Below, in pieces: positions 31,872 through 43,654 of a stretch of 64,000 bases of DNA. The notes below the pieces were generated by a model. It was not told the DNA's origin. It saw only the letters and a list, made by a program, of their open reading frames with translations, and searched no databases. Source of the stretch: Euglena gracilis (Eukaryota; Euglenida; Euglenophyceae; Euglenales); contig CP154954.1 in NCBI GenBank assembly GCA_039621445.1, positions 71,204,150 through 71,268,149 on the forward strand, given 5' to 3'. How positions within the stretch are numbered: the stretch's first letter is position 1; every line of letters starts with the position of its first letter. The position numbers and the translations under genes were made by a program.

Positions 31872-31961
31872 CGGGGCCGTCCAGGTCCCGAGGGGAAGGG
31901 CCTGGACCGGCAGTCAACCCCCCAGCCGACATCCGCACCAGGGACGAGGCTGGTAAGAGCG

Positions 31962-32840
31962 GTGGAGTATGAAGAAGAAGGATGGCGGCTGGTCCAAAGA
32001 AAGAGAAGAGGCAGGAAATCTCCAAAGGAAGGGGAGAGACCCTGCCTGCGGCAGGTGTCAAAGGCGAAGCCGACACCATCGTCCCCATCAACATCACCCA
32101 GAGTGCCGAAGGCGAAGGTGACATCATCGTCCTCATCAACGCAGACGGCATCGGCAACGAAGACATCATCGACCTCATCAACGCTGACGGCATCGGCAAC
32201 GAAGACAGCATCGAGATCGAGTCTACCAAGATCTACGTCATCGCCATCAACAACACCGACAACATCATCAGCGAAGGCATCACCAAGTCTCCACAAGACA
32301 CCACCACAAGAAAGACAAGCACCGGCGAAGGAGGTGAAGAAAGCACCGGCGAAGAAGGAGAAGACAGAGCCGGTGAAGAAGGCGGCGAAGGAAGAGAAGG
32401 AAAGATGGGCGCTGGACCTGTTCTCCGGAACAGGAAGTGTGAGAAGAGCGCTGGAGAAGATGGGCTTCAAGGTGATCAGCGTGGACTGGGATGAGAAGTG
32501 GAAGCCGGACATCGTGGCCGATGTGAGGAAGTGGCGGTACTTGGAGCAGTACGCTCCCGGCCATTTCGAAGTCATCGCGGCGTCCCCGCCCTGTACCGAG
32601 TACTCCGCAGCCCTCACCACCCGCAAGAGGAGGCTCCGCATGGCGGACGCGGTGGTGAAAGCCACGAGGGAGCTGGTGGAGTACTTGGCACCTACGCGGT
32701 GAGGGATTGAAAACCCGAGGTTCGGGTTGCTGCGGTGGCGACGAGTCCTGCGCGGAGTGCGGTACGTGGATGTGGACTACTGCCGCTTCGCGGAGTACGG
32801 GTATCGCAAGCCAACCAGCTTCTGGGTCAGCGACGCGATG
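31962..32840 (+). pseudogene. C1 cytosine-C5 DNA methyltransferase-like domain
   Basis: Class I SAM-dependent methyltransferase fold in the polyprotein between Gag and protease. Ser/Thr- and Lys-rich linker, then motif I LDLFSGTGSVRRALEKMGF (32412 on; SAM binding), ISVDWDEKWKPDIVADV (acidic SAM contact), motif IV AASPPCTEYSAAL with the catalytic Cys codon at 32592, IENPRFG (32706; motif VI-like), and VDYCRF...YGYRKPTSFW (about 32770-32825; motif VIII-like). A TGA at 32700-32702 stands where the related domain in C2 has Trp (WWLENP), so it is probably a mutated Trp codon. It would methylate cytosine in DNA if intact (family knowledge; target unknown). The target-recognition region is short, as in phage and algal relatives. 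Confidence 0.75.
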
Positions 32841-35336
32841 GCGAAGGAGCTGGACGACGTCATCTGTGGTGGAAAGTACGGTAGTATGGTGGAAGGACCA
32901 GATGGCGTACGACGACTTCGGCTGCAGCTGGGAGGCAGTGGCGGCGAGCGCAGGTGCACATGGGAGGAGGCCTACCGCATCCCGGAGGGGGTGGTGCGGT
33001 ACCTGTTCCTGGGGGAAAGGGCACGGGAAGAAGTGGCGGTGGTGGAGGGGGCGAAGAAGGTGCGGAAGGTGGTGGTGCGGCCGTGGCAGCACCTCCCGAA
33101 CCGGCCGTTCACGGTCGGCCGGATGGAGCACCGTGGGGGGTGCTACCATCTGCTGATGGACGTGGAGGTGGAGGCAGGCGGGATGAAGATCCAGGCGAAG
33201 GCCTTGATGGATACGGGGGCGCAGACCTCCCTCGTGTAGAAGGAGCTGTTCCCGGAGTCGGTGTTCCACGCGGCAACAAGACCCTTGGTGCTGCGCACGG
33301 TGAGCGGAGAGGCACTACACGGAGGACAACGAGAAGCGGAGCTGAGGCTGTCGTTCGCGGCCCAGACCGACGACGAGGAGCGGAGACCGAGGACGTGGAC
33401 GACGAAGGTGGTTGCGTACGACGGTTGCATCAGCACGGATCTGATCCTGGGGTATCCGTGGCTGCGGGAGAACCGGCTGGATGTCCAGCCGTGGCGCGAC
33501 ACCTTGCAGCTCCACGCGGACCCCAAGTGGATCCTGAGGCGGTGTGGAGACGAGGAGAAGAAGGAGGAAGATGGCGATGAAGACGAAGACGAGCTGGACG
33601 GCTACCTCTCCACGGTGAAGAAGATGCGGCAGCTGACCACGGACGAGGCAGCAGTCCGAGAGGTGGCGATGATGCTGAAGGAGGCCGAAGAAGCGGCGAA
33701 GGCGGTACGAGGGGTGGTGGAGACAGAAGACGACGTCGACCATCCCTTGGCGCGGCAACTGCGGGACGAGATCATCAACGAGTTCGAAGGCCGGGTGTTC
33801 CGTGAGCGGGTGTGGCCGTGTCCCCCGGCGCGGGGCACCGATGGGAAGGCGGTGCTGAGGCTGAAGCCGGGGGCAACTCCGGTGGTGGGCCGGATCATCA
33901 ACCTCAAGGGCGAGCGGCTGGAGGCCCTGAGGGAGATGGAGCGGGAGTGCCTGGAGGACGGCCAGCTGGAGGCGGGGCGGGGGCCGTGGAGGGCGGCCGC
34001 CTTCCCCATCCGCAAGAAGTCGGGCAAGTGGAGGCTGGTGTGCGACTACAGCTTGACCAACAAGATGCTGCAGATGGACTCCTACCCCCTACCGCTGACG
34101 GAGGACATCGTGAGCGAGCAGGCGAATTGCGAGATCTTCTCGACGGTGGACCTGCGGGACGCCTTCCACCAGGTGGCCATGGCGGAGGAAAGCCGACCCA
34201 TCACCAATATCCACCTGCCCGGCGGCCTCTGGCAGTGGACCGTGGTGCCCCAGGGCATCAACGTCGGTCCGGCGCTGCTCCAGAGGGACATCGACGCGAC
34301 CTGCCGCAACGTCTCCTCCCACACCCACCCCTACTTCGACGACATCCTGGTAAGCACGAGGCGGCTGCCGGGGTGGAGCGACGAGAAGCTGATCAGGCGG
34401 CACGCGGGGGATCTGCGCGAGACCCTGCGGGCGCTGGAGGCGGATCGGTGGGTGGCGGACAAGAAGAAGGCGCAGCTGTTCCGCAACAGGGCGGAGTTCG
34501 TGGGGCACGTGCTGGGAGAGGGCAAGCGCGTGCCCGCGAGCGGCAAGCTGGCGGCGGTGCAGCGGTGGCAACCCCCGGCCAATGTGACGAGTTTGCGCGC
34601 CTTTCTCGGCCTCTGCAATTATTATTCGGGGTATGTACGTATGTACTCGGAGCTGGCCACCCCCCTGCAGCAGAAGCTGAAGCTGCCACGGGATTTGTCC
34701 CGGGCGGGCAGCAAGCACCCCATCGGGTGGTCCGCGGCCGAGCTGGAGGCGTTCGTGAAGCTGAAGGCAGCGCTGGTGGCGGATCTGGAGCTGTGGCACG
34801 TGGACATGAACAAGCCGTTCGTGTTGTGCACAGACGCCTCCGACTAGGCGGTGGGCGCCGTGCTGGAGCAGTTACCGAAGGTGGAGGGCATCCCCTCGGT
34901 GGAGGAGCTCCTGAAGCCCGGGGCGACGGTGGCGGTGGGCTTCATGAGCAGGAAGCTGACGGAGGGGCAGCGGCTGCGGTGGGACACCCGCGACAAGGAG
35001 ACGTACGCGGTGGTGAGCGCGCTGGACAAGTGGGGCGGCTACGTCACCGGGCAGAAGGTCCTGGTCCTGACGGACCACCGGTCCCTGGAGAGCTGGTACA
35101 ATGAGCACGTCTCCCGGGGATCGGGACCGCAAGGCCGGCGGGCGAGGTGGCACTCCAAGCTGAACGAGCATATGGTGGAGGTGGTGTACGTGCCAGGGGA
35201 GAAGAACGAGGTGGGGGACGCGCTGTCGCGGTGGGCGTACCCGGCCAGCCAGGAGTACCAAGACTCCTGCTGGCACGGGACGGCAGCGGACGCCGAGGAC
35301 ATGGAGCAGCAGATCCGAGAGGAGAAGGCCGCGTAG
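32841..35336 (+). pseudogene. pol: C1 protease, reverse transcriptase, RNase H
   Basis: Aspartic protease ALMDTGAQTSLV with the active Asp at 33210. RT: GPWRAAAFPIRKKSGKWR, LVCDYSLTN, TVDLRDAFHQV, YFDDILVSTRR (catalytic Asp pair at about 34335), and the Ty3-typical FLGLCNYYSGYV (about 34600). RNase H: FVLCTDASD (about 34833), DKETYAVVSAL, VLTDHRSLESW, GDALSRWAYPA (about 35215). The TAGs at 33237 and 34845 interrupt it in frame; the second lies inside the TDASD-AVGAVLEQ motif. Confidence 0.85.
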
Positions 35337-38312
35337 CGCAGCTGCCCGAAGGCAGTAAACCCGGTGGATAAGGTGTGCCCCCCCCCAACCGCAAATGCGG
35401 CATCCCCAGCGCCGCCAGCCGGGACACCGGCAGCCACGGCGGCATCGGCCGGGACACCGGCATCCGAGGCGGCGCCCGCCGGAATTCCGGCAGCCGGAAG
35501 TCCGGCAATCCGACCGCTGCCCCCACCGAACCCCACCGCGCCGGCTGCGACTGCAGCACCGACCGTGCGAGCGCCCAGTGCGACAGCGCTGGCAGCGCCC
35601 GGGCAGCCCGAGCAGCCGCAGCACCCAGCGTTGTCCGCGCAGCCCAAGCAGCAGCAGCAGCCCGCCACACCACGCATCGTGCGGTTTTCCGTACGGCCAG
35701 CAGCGGCACCGGCAGCAGCACCCGCCGTGCGATCCCCGTCCGCCGAGCAAGCATCGTCCCCGCCCGCGGCTAGCGCACGCAGCATCCCACCACCGTTCGC
35801 AGCAAGCGCCGTGACCACCCGAAGCCAGGCGGCCGCCAAGCCGCCCGGTGCCGTCGTCCCGAAGAAGCCAGCCGAGGGAGTGGTGCCGTCGGCCGGCCCA
35901 CCCAAGGTGGGGGGGCACCCCAGCCCTCCCGCTGTGCCGCCTGTGGCAGTCGCCGTGCCGCCTGTGGCAGCCGCCGTGCCGCCAGCTGCAGCCACCTCGG
36001 CCGCAGCCCCACAAGGCGAGGACCAGGACCTGATGGCGATGTACTGGAGTGAGGCGTATGAGAAGTGCCCAACGTTCAAAGAGCCGTGGCAGGCCATCAA
36101 GCGCGGCCGGCCATGGACCACCGGCAACCGGAAGGAGGCAGGAAAGCTGGTGAAGGATTCCGTCTGGTGCGTGCCGGATGCCCTGACCGAGCGGGCAATC
36201 CAAGAGCAGCACCGGGCGTCGGGGCACGTTGGTGGTGAGCGCCTCCTCGATGAGGCCAGCCGGAACTTCCAGTTTGCGGTGCCCTCCCGAGCACGCGAGC
36301 TGGCGGGCAAGATTCTGGCTGTGTGCGAGTTCTGCCAGGCGTCGGAGCACCCACACCAACCCCTCCGGCTCCGCATCACGCCCACGCCAGTGCCGCCCCA
36401 TGTGATGTGTTCGGTGAGTGTGGATCTGTTCCAGATGCCGGAGGTGGAGGTGGAGGGCGGCAGGCTGGTGAATGTGTTCGCAGCATGCATCGATCGGCAC
36501 TCCGGCTGGGCGATCGCGACCGTGCACCACACCCGCGGGCTAACGGCGGAGGCGGTGGCGAAGGCGATGTATGAGCAGTCGGCGCAGTTCGGCGTGCCAA
36601 GCGTCATCACGTCGGACCGGGGCCCCCACTTCGTGGGGGCCTGGTGGAGGGCAATGTGCGCAAGACTGGGGGTGCGCCATGCCTTCTCCCAAGCATACCA
36701 CCACGGGGGCAACACCTGTGCGGAGGTCCTCGGCGTGCAGATCCAGAAGCGGCTGAGGAAGATGAAGGCGGCGGAGAGCGTGGCGTTGCCGGAGGCGCTG
36801 CCGCGGGCCCTACGGACCCTGCACGACAGTGCTGGGCCCAGCGGCCTGAGCCCCTTCCAGGTGCTCTTCGGCCGCGAGCGGTGGTACGGCGGGGTGCCGT
36901 ACAAGCCGCCCACGCGGGCCGAGGACGCGGTGGCCTTCTTCGAGCGCATGCAGGACGTCGATCATCAAGTCGCGAAGATCTTGAACGAGGAGCACGCCAA
37001 GACAGCCGAGACGGTCAACAAGCGGAGGAAGGAGCTGCCGGAGCTGGAGATCAACAACAAGGTCTGGTATCTCCGCCCGCGCACCCGCACCGGCGAGAAG
37101 CTGGAGACGTACTGGATCGGGCCGTGCGTGGTGGCAGAGCGCACCAGTGAGCACACGTACGTGCTCCAGATGGAGGATGGCCGGAAGCAGGTGGCCCACC
37201 GATCCCAAATCAAGAGCTACCGCCACGATCCAGCCCTCATGGGGCCACCGCTCCGTCTCTTCCACTTCCGCCAATTCAGGCCGGAGGAGGGTTCCCGGCT
37301 GGACAAGTGGGAGGTGGAGGCGGTGGTCACCCACCGGCGCGATGCCAACGGCGACCTCGAGTTCCTCGTCAAGTGGCTGGGGTACGAGGGGAAGACGTGG
37401 GAGCCGCTGCGGCACTTCTTCCACCGGTACGCCTCCCCCATCGTGTCGTACTTCGTCGAACACGACATCAAGGAGGACATCATGAAGTACCTTTCGAGGT
37501 TCCCGGAGGAAGCCCACATCGCCATCTGCCACGCCGTGGAGATCGAGAAGGAGAAGGAGAAGGAGTTTGGGCTGTCCTGGGAGGAGCCACCAGAGGAGTG
37601 GATGTGGCAGGACCCCGAGGACGGAGATGTATGTCGAGAAGGTGATGATTCTGCTGGAGACGATGATGAAGGTGATGGAGGAGACGAAGGAGATCGAGAC
37701 CAAGAAGACGGAGGAGATGCTGGCCCGGCGGGTCCCCAACAAGCGGCCCACCCCAGGTACCCGGTCAGGGTCCACCGGCAGCCCGCGAGCGGCAAGCGCC
37801 CCGTCTCCGTGCGATCCGCGTCTGCTAGGTATGCGTTCTCTTGTTTTTTCCTTGCCCCAGCTCCACCGTCCACCACCCCATCACTCCCCATGTCACACGC
37901 GTACCCACCCCGCAGTCCAGGCGTACCTCAGAGACCCGGTCCCCGAGTCTCCCCTGCCCCCACGGGTAGAGGTCGCCGCCCCCGCGTGTCGACCCGCAGG
38001 GACGCCCCAGCTCGGGATCCCCCCCTCCCACCAGGGGGCCCCGTTCCCGTGCACCCCCATGACCCGTCCCTGCGGCGAGGGGGCACCACCACCGGAGGCG
38101 TGCCCCTGCATGGCCACGGTGCGACCCGGCCCTTCCTTCCCAACAAGGAGGCCACCCCTGCCCCCTGCCCACACCCCATGGGGAAATGGAAAAGGCCTGG
38201 CGTCAACCTGGGATTTTCTCCATGGTGGTCGTGTTCCAGTTCATCTTTCTGTTCCTTCCCCTCGCCTTCGACGCTCAGGACAGGCGGCTGGCAGCGCGCG
38301 CGCAGGAGCTGA
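35337..38312 (+). pseudogene. int: C1 integrase with chromodomain
   Basis: In frame with RT across a TAG (35334). Long Ala/Pro-rich linker (35364-36020), then the HHCC zinc finger (EQHRASGHVGG, VCEFCQ), catalytic Asp in SVDLFQMP (about 36417), Asp in ITSDRGPHF (about 36610) and Glu in CAEVLG (about 36718). GPY/F-like module KVWYLRPRT...YWIGPCVV (about 37060-37135). The chromodomain is WEVEAVVTHRRDANG...FLVKWLGYEGKTWEPLRHFF (37311-37430), which in chromoviruses directs integration to marked chromatin. An acidic tail follows. The last 150 codons run into 3' noncoding sequence. Confidence 0.85.
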
Positions 38313-38719
38313 GCTGTCGTCGTGAGGAGATGCGGTGACGTCGGCGGCAGCTGGCTCACCCCCTACTGACCTGATGGATACTGTGGAGGCTCTCACCCAC
38401 CAACCCAACCTCTTACTGGTGTGTGCCACCCTCCCCTCTCTTCCCCAACCAAGCTGAGCCACGGTGAGCCCGGCCGAGGCCGAGCCAGGAGAAGGGAGAC
38501 CGGAGAGAGCCCAGAGAGGAGAGAGAGAGGAGAGGAGAGGAGAGCGACGAAGCACGGGGGCGAAAGCCCCGGGGAGAGGCGAGCAAAGAAGGAGAGGAAA
38601 GGAGAAAGAAAGGGGACCCAAGGGGGGAAACCCAACCGACCCCGGGGGCAAAGGGGGCCCAGAGGGGACCCAGGGAAGACCAAAGGACCCGGACCGGGGG
38701 CACCCAAGAGCGGCCCAGG
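38313..38719. other. C1 3' noncoding region
   Basis: Purine-rich stretches (GGAGAGAGAGAGG-like, about 38510-38600) and no supported gene. Long frames here and through the next repeat exist on both strands only because of base composition. Confidence 0.6.
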
Positions 38720-39870
38720 GTGGGCCGCCCACGACCCCGGGGGGGGGGGCGCCGAAAAGCGGCCCAGGGGGGCCGCCCAGGACCCCTGGGGGGGGGGCGA
38801 AAAGCGGCCCAGGGGGGCCGCCCAGGCGCCGAAAAGCGGCCCGGGGTGGGCGACCCCCGCCCCGGGGGGGGGGGCGCCGAAAAGCGGCCCAGGGGCGCGG
38901 AAAAGCGGCCCAAGACCCCGGGGGGGGGGTGGGGCCGAAAAGCGGCCCAGGGGGGCCGCCCAGACCCCGGGGGGGGGGGGCGCCGAAAAGGGGCCCGGGG
39001 GGGCCCCCCAGACCCCAGGGGGGGGGGGCCCCGAAAAGGGGCCCAGGGGGGGGGGGGGGGGGGGCGGGGTGGGGGCGCCGAAAAGCGGCCCAGGGGGGCC
39101 GCCCAAGACCACCCGGGGGGGGGGGGGGGGGGGGGGCCCCCCGGCCCAGGGGGGGCGGCAAAAAAAAAAAAACGGCCAGGGGCCGCGCCCACACCCGGGG
39201 GGGGGAACCCAAGAGCGGCCCAGGGGGGCCGCCCACGACCCAGGGAGGGGGGCACCGAAAAGCGGCCCAGGGGGGCCGCCCAGACCCCAGGGGGGGGGGG
39301 CGCCGAAAAGCGGCCCGGGGGGCCGCCCAAGACCACCCCGGGGGGGGGGGGGGCACGCACAGCCCAGGCGGGCCGGCAAAAAAAAAAGAAAGCGGCCAAC
39401 GGGGGCCGCCCAGACCCCGGGGGGGGGGGGGGGGGAACCCAAAGCGGCCCAGGGGGGCCGCCCACGACCCCAGGGGGGGGGGGGCGCCGAAAAGCAGCCC
39501 AGGGGGGCCGCCCAGACCCCAGGGGGGGGGGCGCCGAAAAGCGGCCCCGGGGGGGCGCCCAAACCCCAGGGGGGGGGGGGCCGAAAAGCGGCCCAGGGGG
39601 GCCGCCCAGACCCAGGGGGGGGGGGGCGCCGAAAAGCGGCCAACGGGGGCCGCCAAGACCCCAGGGGGTGGGGGGGGGGCCCCGAAAAGCTGCCCAGGGG
39701 GGCCGCCCAGACCCCGGGGGGGGGGGCGCCGAAAAGCGGCCCAGGGGGGGGCCGCCCAGACCCCCCGGGGGGGGGGCGCCGAAAAGCGGCCCCGGGGGCG
39801 CCCCCCAAGACCCCCCGGGGGGGGCGGCACGCATGGCCCAGGGGGGCCGGCAAAAAAAAAAGCGACCAGG
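38720..39870. repeat. GC-rich tandem array, about 48-bp units
   Basis: Roughly 22-24 units of GCGCCGAAAAGCGGCCCAGG, then GGGGCCGCCCAGACCC and a G run of 6-20. Unit length varies through the homopolymer. Three units carry an A run (AAAAAAAAAA) after GGCCGGC. Part of the C1 3' region. Confidence 0.95.
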
Positions 39871-40192
39871 GGGACCGCCAGCCAGGGGGGGGGGCAACCG
39901 AACCCAGACAAGACCACCCACCAAGGAGAGCCAAGGAGAGCCAAAGCCCGATCCCAGCCAATTCCTGGGGCCAGCCCGCAAGGCCGGACGACGTCAGCAG
40001 CGACGCTCACCGAACGCCTGCGGAGCACGGCCAGGGATTGGCTGGCGTCCACCCCCACCCGGTCCACAGGAGCCCGCCCGCAGCCGGCACGCCAGGCAGC
40101 GGCGCAACGAAGGACCGGGGAGCCCCGGCCAGGCTCCTGTGGCAGGGGGGCGAGAGAGGCAGCGGCCAGACCCGGCAGCCGGAGGCAAGGCC
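39871..40192. other. C1 3' region after the GC array
   Basis: No gene or repeat recognised; continues to the polypurine tract. Confidence 0.5.
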
Positions 40193-40204
40193 GAGGAAGG
40201 GGAG
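40193..40204 (+). promoter_or_regulatory. C1 polypurine tract
   Basis: GAGGAAGGGGAG directly before the 3' LTR. Confidence 0.7.
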
Positions 40205-40843
40205 AGTTGGCGGACCGGCCGCTGCATCTTCCGCTGCCACTATTACAGCCTGCTGTTGTATATAGCGAACCACTGCGCTAATTCAGCATTAAAATAGCGC
40301 AAACCGCACTCTAACTGTTCTGGTGTTTTCACTGCAGGCTCCCTCTCTTTACCTATGCTTTCAATTCAAGATTGTGCCTGCTGAATCAAAACCAAGGTCA
40401 AATTATATCAATGTTCAAGGAATTTCAAGGGAATTCAAAGAAAGGCGCTGGAGCCAAGAAAGTGCAAAAGTTCAAGAAAGTCAAAAAAACCCAAGGGCGG
40501 AGCAAGCAAAAGATTACAAAAGATTGGATATCTGCTAGCGCTGGAGAGCAGTACAAGCCCAAAAGGTGTTGGTGCTGGGGTACCAGAAGCCTAGGGGACG
40601 GCAACCAGGCCTTTTCCTAAACCCCCCCCACTGCCGGAAGGGACGCCAAGCCGGACTTCCCCCTCCAACCACTCCCCAAAAAGGAGGGCCTTCGGTCCCC
40701 GGGAAAAAATCCTACGTGGGAAGGGGAGTATACCGAACCTACCCCTCTCCCCAGAGCCCATCGCGCCTACCCCCCACCCCGCCGGTACCCCTCACGGACC
40801 CCCGGGAGTGAAGGCTGGGCAAAAACACAACAATCGGGAAACT
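40205..40843 (+). repeat. C1 3' LTR
   Basis: 639 bp, homologous end to end with 27489-28126. Differences include a TTG insertion in the TATA region. Confidence 0.85.
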
Positions 40844-40884
40844 CCCCATCCGGGGTCTTCTGACCACTGTCTTCTAGGGTCCGT
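40844..40884 (-). pseudogene. gag: Short piece of B2 gag between two insertions
   Basis: Only 41 bp. Its minus strand contains the TVVR landmark of DIRS Gag, which proves that C1 and C2 are separate insertions into the same B2 element. Confidence 0.65.
40881..40884. other. Target site duplication CCGT (left)
   Basis: Repeated at 54330-54333. Confidence 0.6.
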
Positions 40885-41377
40885 TGCTGTATCCGTGTGC
40901 CCTTCCCCTGAGTTTCCAGTTTCTCGGGGCGGGAACCCCTTTGCGTAGGATCTTTTACCCTGCCCAGTGTGTTTTCAATTCCCCTCGCGGCTTGTTTTAA
41001 AAATTGCATTTTCTTTTGTTTTTTAGGGTTTTTTGGGTGAAAATAGGTGTGTTGGTTGGCTCACACCTTTCCTTTGATAAAAAAAAATACACAAGCAATC
41101 CAGCAAGCAAATCCACAAATGCAGTAAAAAGAAATCCACAGCACCAAACCAAAGTACGTAACGTCCAGGGTAAGAATGATAGTTGGTTCCAGATAATTGA
41201 TCCCAGATAATTCTGAGCAAACAAACTGACAAAGTGACAGACAGAGCCCTGCACAGGGACAGATGGAGTCAGCTTATTGTAATTCCTAATAAGGTTTTCC
41301 TAATCCTAGCTGAAGAGTCATCAGGTTGGGTAGTGTTAGGTTATGTTGTTTTGGGCACTCAGCACCCCTGACTCACA
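40885..41377 (-). repeat. C2 3' LTR
   Basis: 493 bp, homologous to 53837-54329. The first three bases are inferred from the TSD; strong identity starts at TGTATCCGTG (40888). Confidence 0.85.
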
Positions 41378-41388
41378 CTCCCCTTCCC
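41378..41388 (-). promoter_or_regulatory. C2 polypurine tract
   Basis: Minus strand GGGAAGGGGAG directly before the 3' LTR. Confidence 0.7.
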
Positions 41389-42049
41389 GAAGAAGTTGTT
41401 TACAACTCTTCACGACTCCAACAGGAAGGGGTGCGGAGTGCACTCGTTGTGAGGAGGGGAATAGCGAGGGGACCGTTGTGGTTCAGGTCCCCCCCCCTCA
41501 GGGGGCTGTGCCGTTCAGGTTCGTTTTCTGGCCGGAGGGCTGAGACAAATGTTCTCCTTTGGGTAGTTGGGTCTGTGCGGTGACTGGTGTGTTGTCCCAG
41601 CCCGCCTAGGGCGGTTTGTTGTTTGGGGGGGGGGCAGGCGCCGTTGTGAACCAAGCGCCAGCCACGGTTAAAATTTTCAGGATATTTTTACTCCCAGGCC
41701 GGGTTGGTTGTTTTGCCACAGTCATGGTCCTAGACCGCCGTTTTCTGTTCGGTTAGCCAATTCGGTGTCTGGGCTTGGTGTCTGTTCGGTGGGGGGGAGG
41801 TCCCGTTAGGGTCTTCCCCTGTTGGGCTGGTTCGAGTTGGGCTGGCCAGCGGTTCAGGTTCAGGTGGGCTGGCCAAGGGGGGCTCCCCGGGCCCGTTTTG
41901 TCGTTTTGGTTAGGCGGGTTTTGTCTCAGGTATAATTGTTCAAGTCGATTGAGGTTAGTGTGAGCAGTAGGGTTGGGGTTGGCATCGGGGTCGTTCGGGA
42001 TGTCGACGTGACGGTGTCTGTAAGGGGGCCCAGGGGTATGTGACATGTG
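41389..42049. other. C2 3' noncoding region
   Basis: G/T-rich sequence between the stop of the integrase-chromodomain frame and the LTR. No feature recognised. Confidence 0.5.
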
Positions 42050-43654
42050 TCACTCCATCCCATCAAGCAACTCTCTCACGTCCACGGCCAAGTCCCATTC
42101 TTTGCAGTATTGGACCACATCTTTGTTTGTTCGGAGGAAGAAGTGGTTCAGGGGTTCCCACTGAGTATCAGATGGGTCACAGTTTTTCCACTGAATCGAA
42201 AATTGAAGTTTTCCGTCTTTTCTGCGGTGGTTCAGTACTTTTTCAACCTCAGACTCGTCAGGTCCCACCTCCAACTCCTGTGCCTTGCCCGACCAAAAGT
42301 AGAGGGGGACAGGGGTTGTGTTGTACAGGTCCTCCATGTGGGGTTTGAGTTGTGAACGGTGGGCATGTTGTCGGTTTCCGGGTCGAAGTTCAACCACGTA
42401 GGAGTGCTGTCCCACTCTTTCCAACACCACTGCAGGTCCTTTCCACTTCGGTTCGAGTTTGTCGGTACCAGGTTGACATTCGGGTTGATACCAGACTTTG
42501 GAACCGATTTCCAAATCAGGTGGTTCTTTGCGTTTTTGGTTCACCTTTTCAGCCCGTTCACGCTGTTTTTCGTCCAGGACCAGGCTCACCCACTGGTCTT
42601 GTTCCTTCATCGTTTCCAAGAACGCCGAGGCCCCTTCCACTTCCTTTTGTGGTTGGTATGGGAACCCCGCCAACGGTCTGTGCCTGCCGAACACAATTTC
42701 GTACGGTGAAAATCCCGTTTCACCTGGGACGTTGTGTAGGGCCCTCAAGGAGTTCGGTAGGAGTACCCCTTTTTCAGCAGCCAGTTTTGCCAGTTTTCGG
42801 AGGACTTGTTGACCCGCTACCTCAGCCTGTCCGTTGGCTTGGTGGTGGTATTCCTGCCCGTACGCCACACGGACCCCGTGGACAGCACACAGTGTTTTCC
42901 ACCAACCGGCTATGAAATGGAGCCCCGGTCGGAGCTGACCACCGAGGGTGTCCCAAAAATTCCCCACTGTATGTACATTTCCTTTCCAACCTTTTCTGCT
43001 GTGAGTCCCTTGGCCAGGTGGGGGGTTGCGACCATCCACCCACTCAGCCTTTCCACACACAACGTCAACGTGTCATATTTTTTCCCTTCAAAGGTCGTTT
43101 CAGGTAGTGAGAACAAGTCGATGGCAACGCTGTCCATCAGGTGTGTAGGAATTGGTGTCGGTTCAATGGGGCACTTGTATGGTAGGTGGCTGGGTTCTGT
43201 TGCTTGGCAGGTATCACACATGGTCATCATTTTGCCTGTCAGTTTTTTTTGCATCCCGATGGTTCGCAAACACGTACCATCTTCCCATCTGGTCCCACAG
43301 TCTGGTTGACCCTGGGTGGCCGGTTGTTTCGTGATGTTCCCGAATTACGTTTCCAGTCAACCCACTTGGTACACACAGGAGACCGTTTCTGTACAGCCTG
43401 CCGTTGTCTAATCGGTACCCGTCAGGCCAGTTTTTGAACCCCGTTTCCTTCAGGTCCTTGAGCACAGGTCCCCACCTTGGGCAACTTTCGTACTCTTTCT
43501 TCCATTCCCTGTCCATCACCCCTTTCGGTTCCCCCTGTTGAAGCTCCGGGGCGTGCACTCCCCTTAATGGAGGTCCAACGGGTGTCCCCGTTGAGGATGA
43601 CGCACCTTGCGCGTCCTGTTGTTTTGTTGAGTCTGTTGTTGTTAGGGGTTCCAC
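42050..43654 (-). pseudogene. int: C2 integrase with chromodomain
   Basis: Split over three frames. Zinc finger REHHETTGHPGS and MCDTCQ (43180-43360); catalytic Asp in SVAIDLFSLPE (about 43120), Asp in VVSSDRGS (about 42925), Glu in NGQAEVAGQQ (about 42830). GPY/F-like KVWYQPECQ...KWKGPAVV (about 42420-42510). Chromodomain EVEKVLNHRRKDGK...FSIQWKNCDPSDTQWEPLNHFF (about 42130-42250). The frame breaks near 43215 and 42940. Confidence 0.85.

Larger units (their letters stand above)
27489..40843 (+). mobile_element. Ty3/gypsy chromovirus C1 with methyltransferase-like domain
   Basis: 13.4-kb LTR retrotransposon: 638/639-bp LTRs, PBS, a single-frame polyprotein (Gag, C5-methyltransferase-like, protease, RT, RNase H, integrase, chromodomain), a 3' region of 48-bp GC repeats and a polypurine tract. 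The LTRs differ at many sites (I noticed roughly 15-20), so it is older than the gag-only element. The coding region is much more GC-rich than its surroundings. It is inactive: in-frame stops at 28963, 29599, 29983, 31869, 32700, 33237, 34845 and 35334 and a frameshift near 30790. Confidence 0.9.

Noticed and set aside
35039-36949. 636-codon minus-strand frame opposite the C1 integrase
   Set aside because: Composition artefact; the plus strand has all integrase motifs.
38241-40297. Several 500-600-codon Gly/Pro/Arg-rich frames on both strands
   Set aside because: All arise from the GC-rich 48-bp repeat where stop codons are rare; three or more frames are open together and no domain is present.
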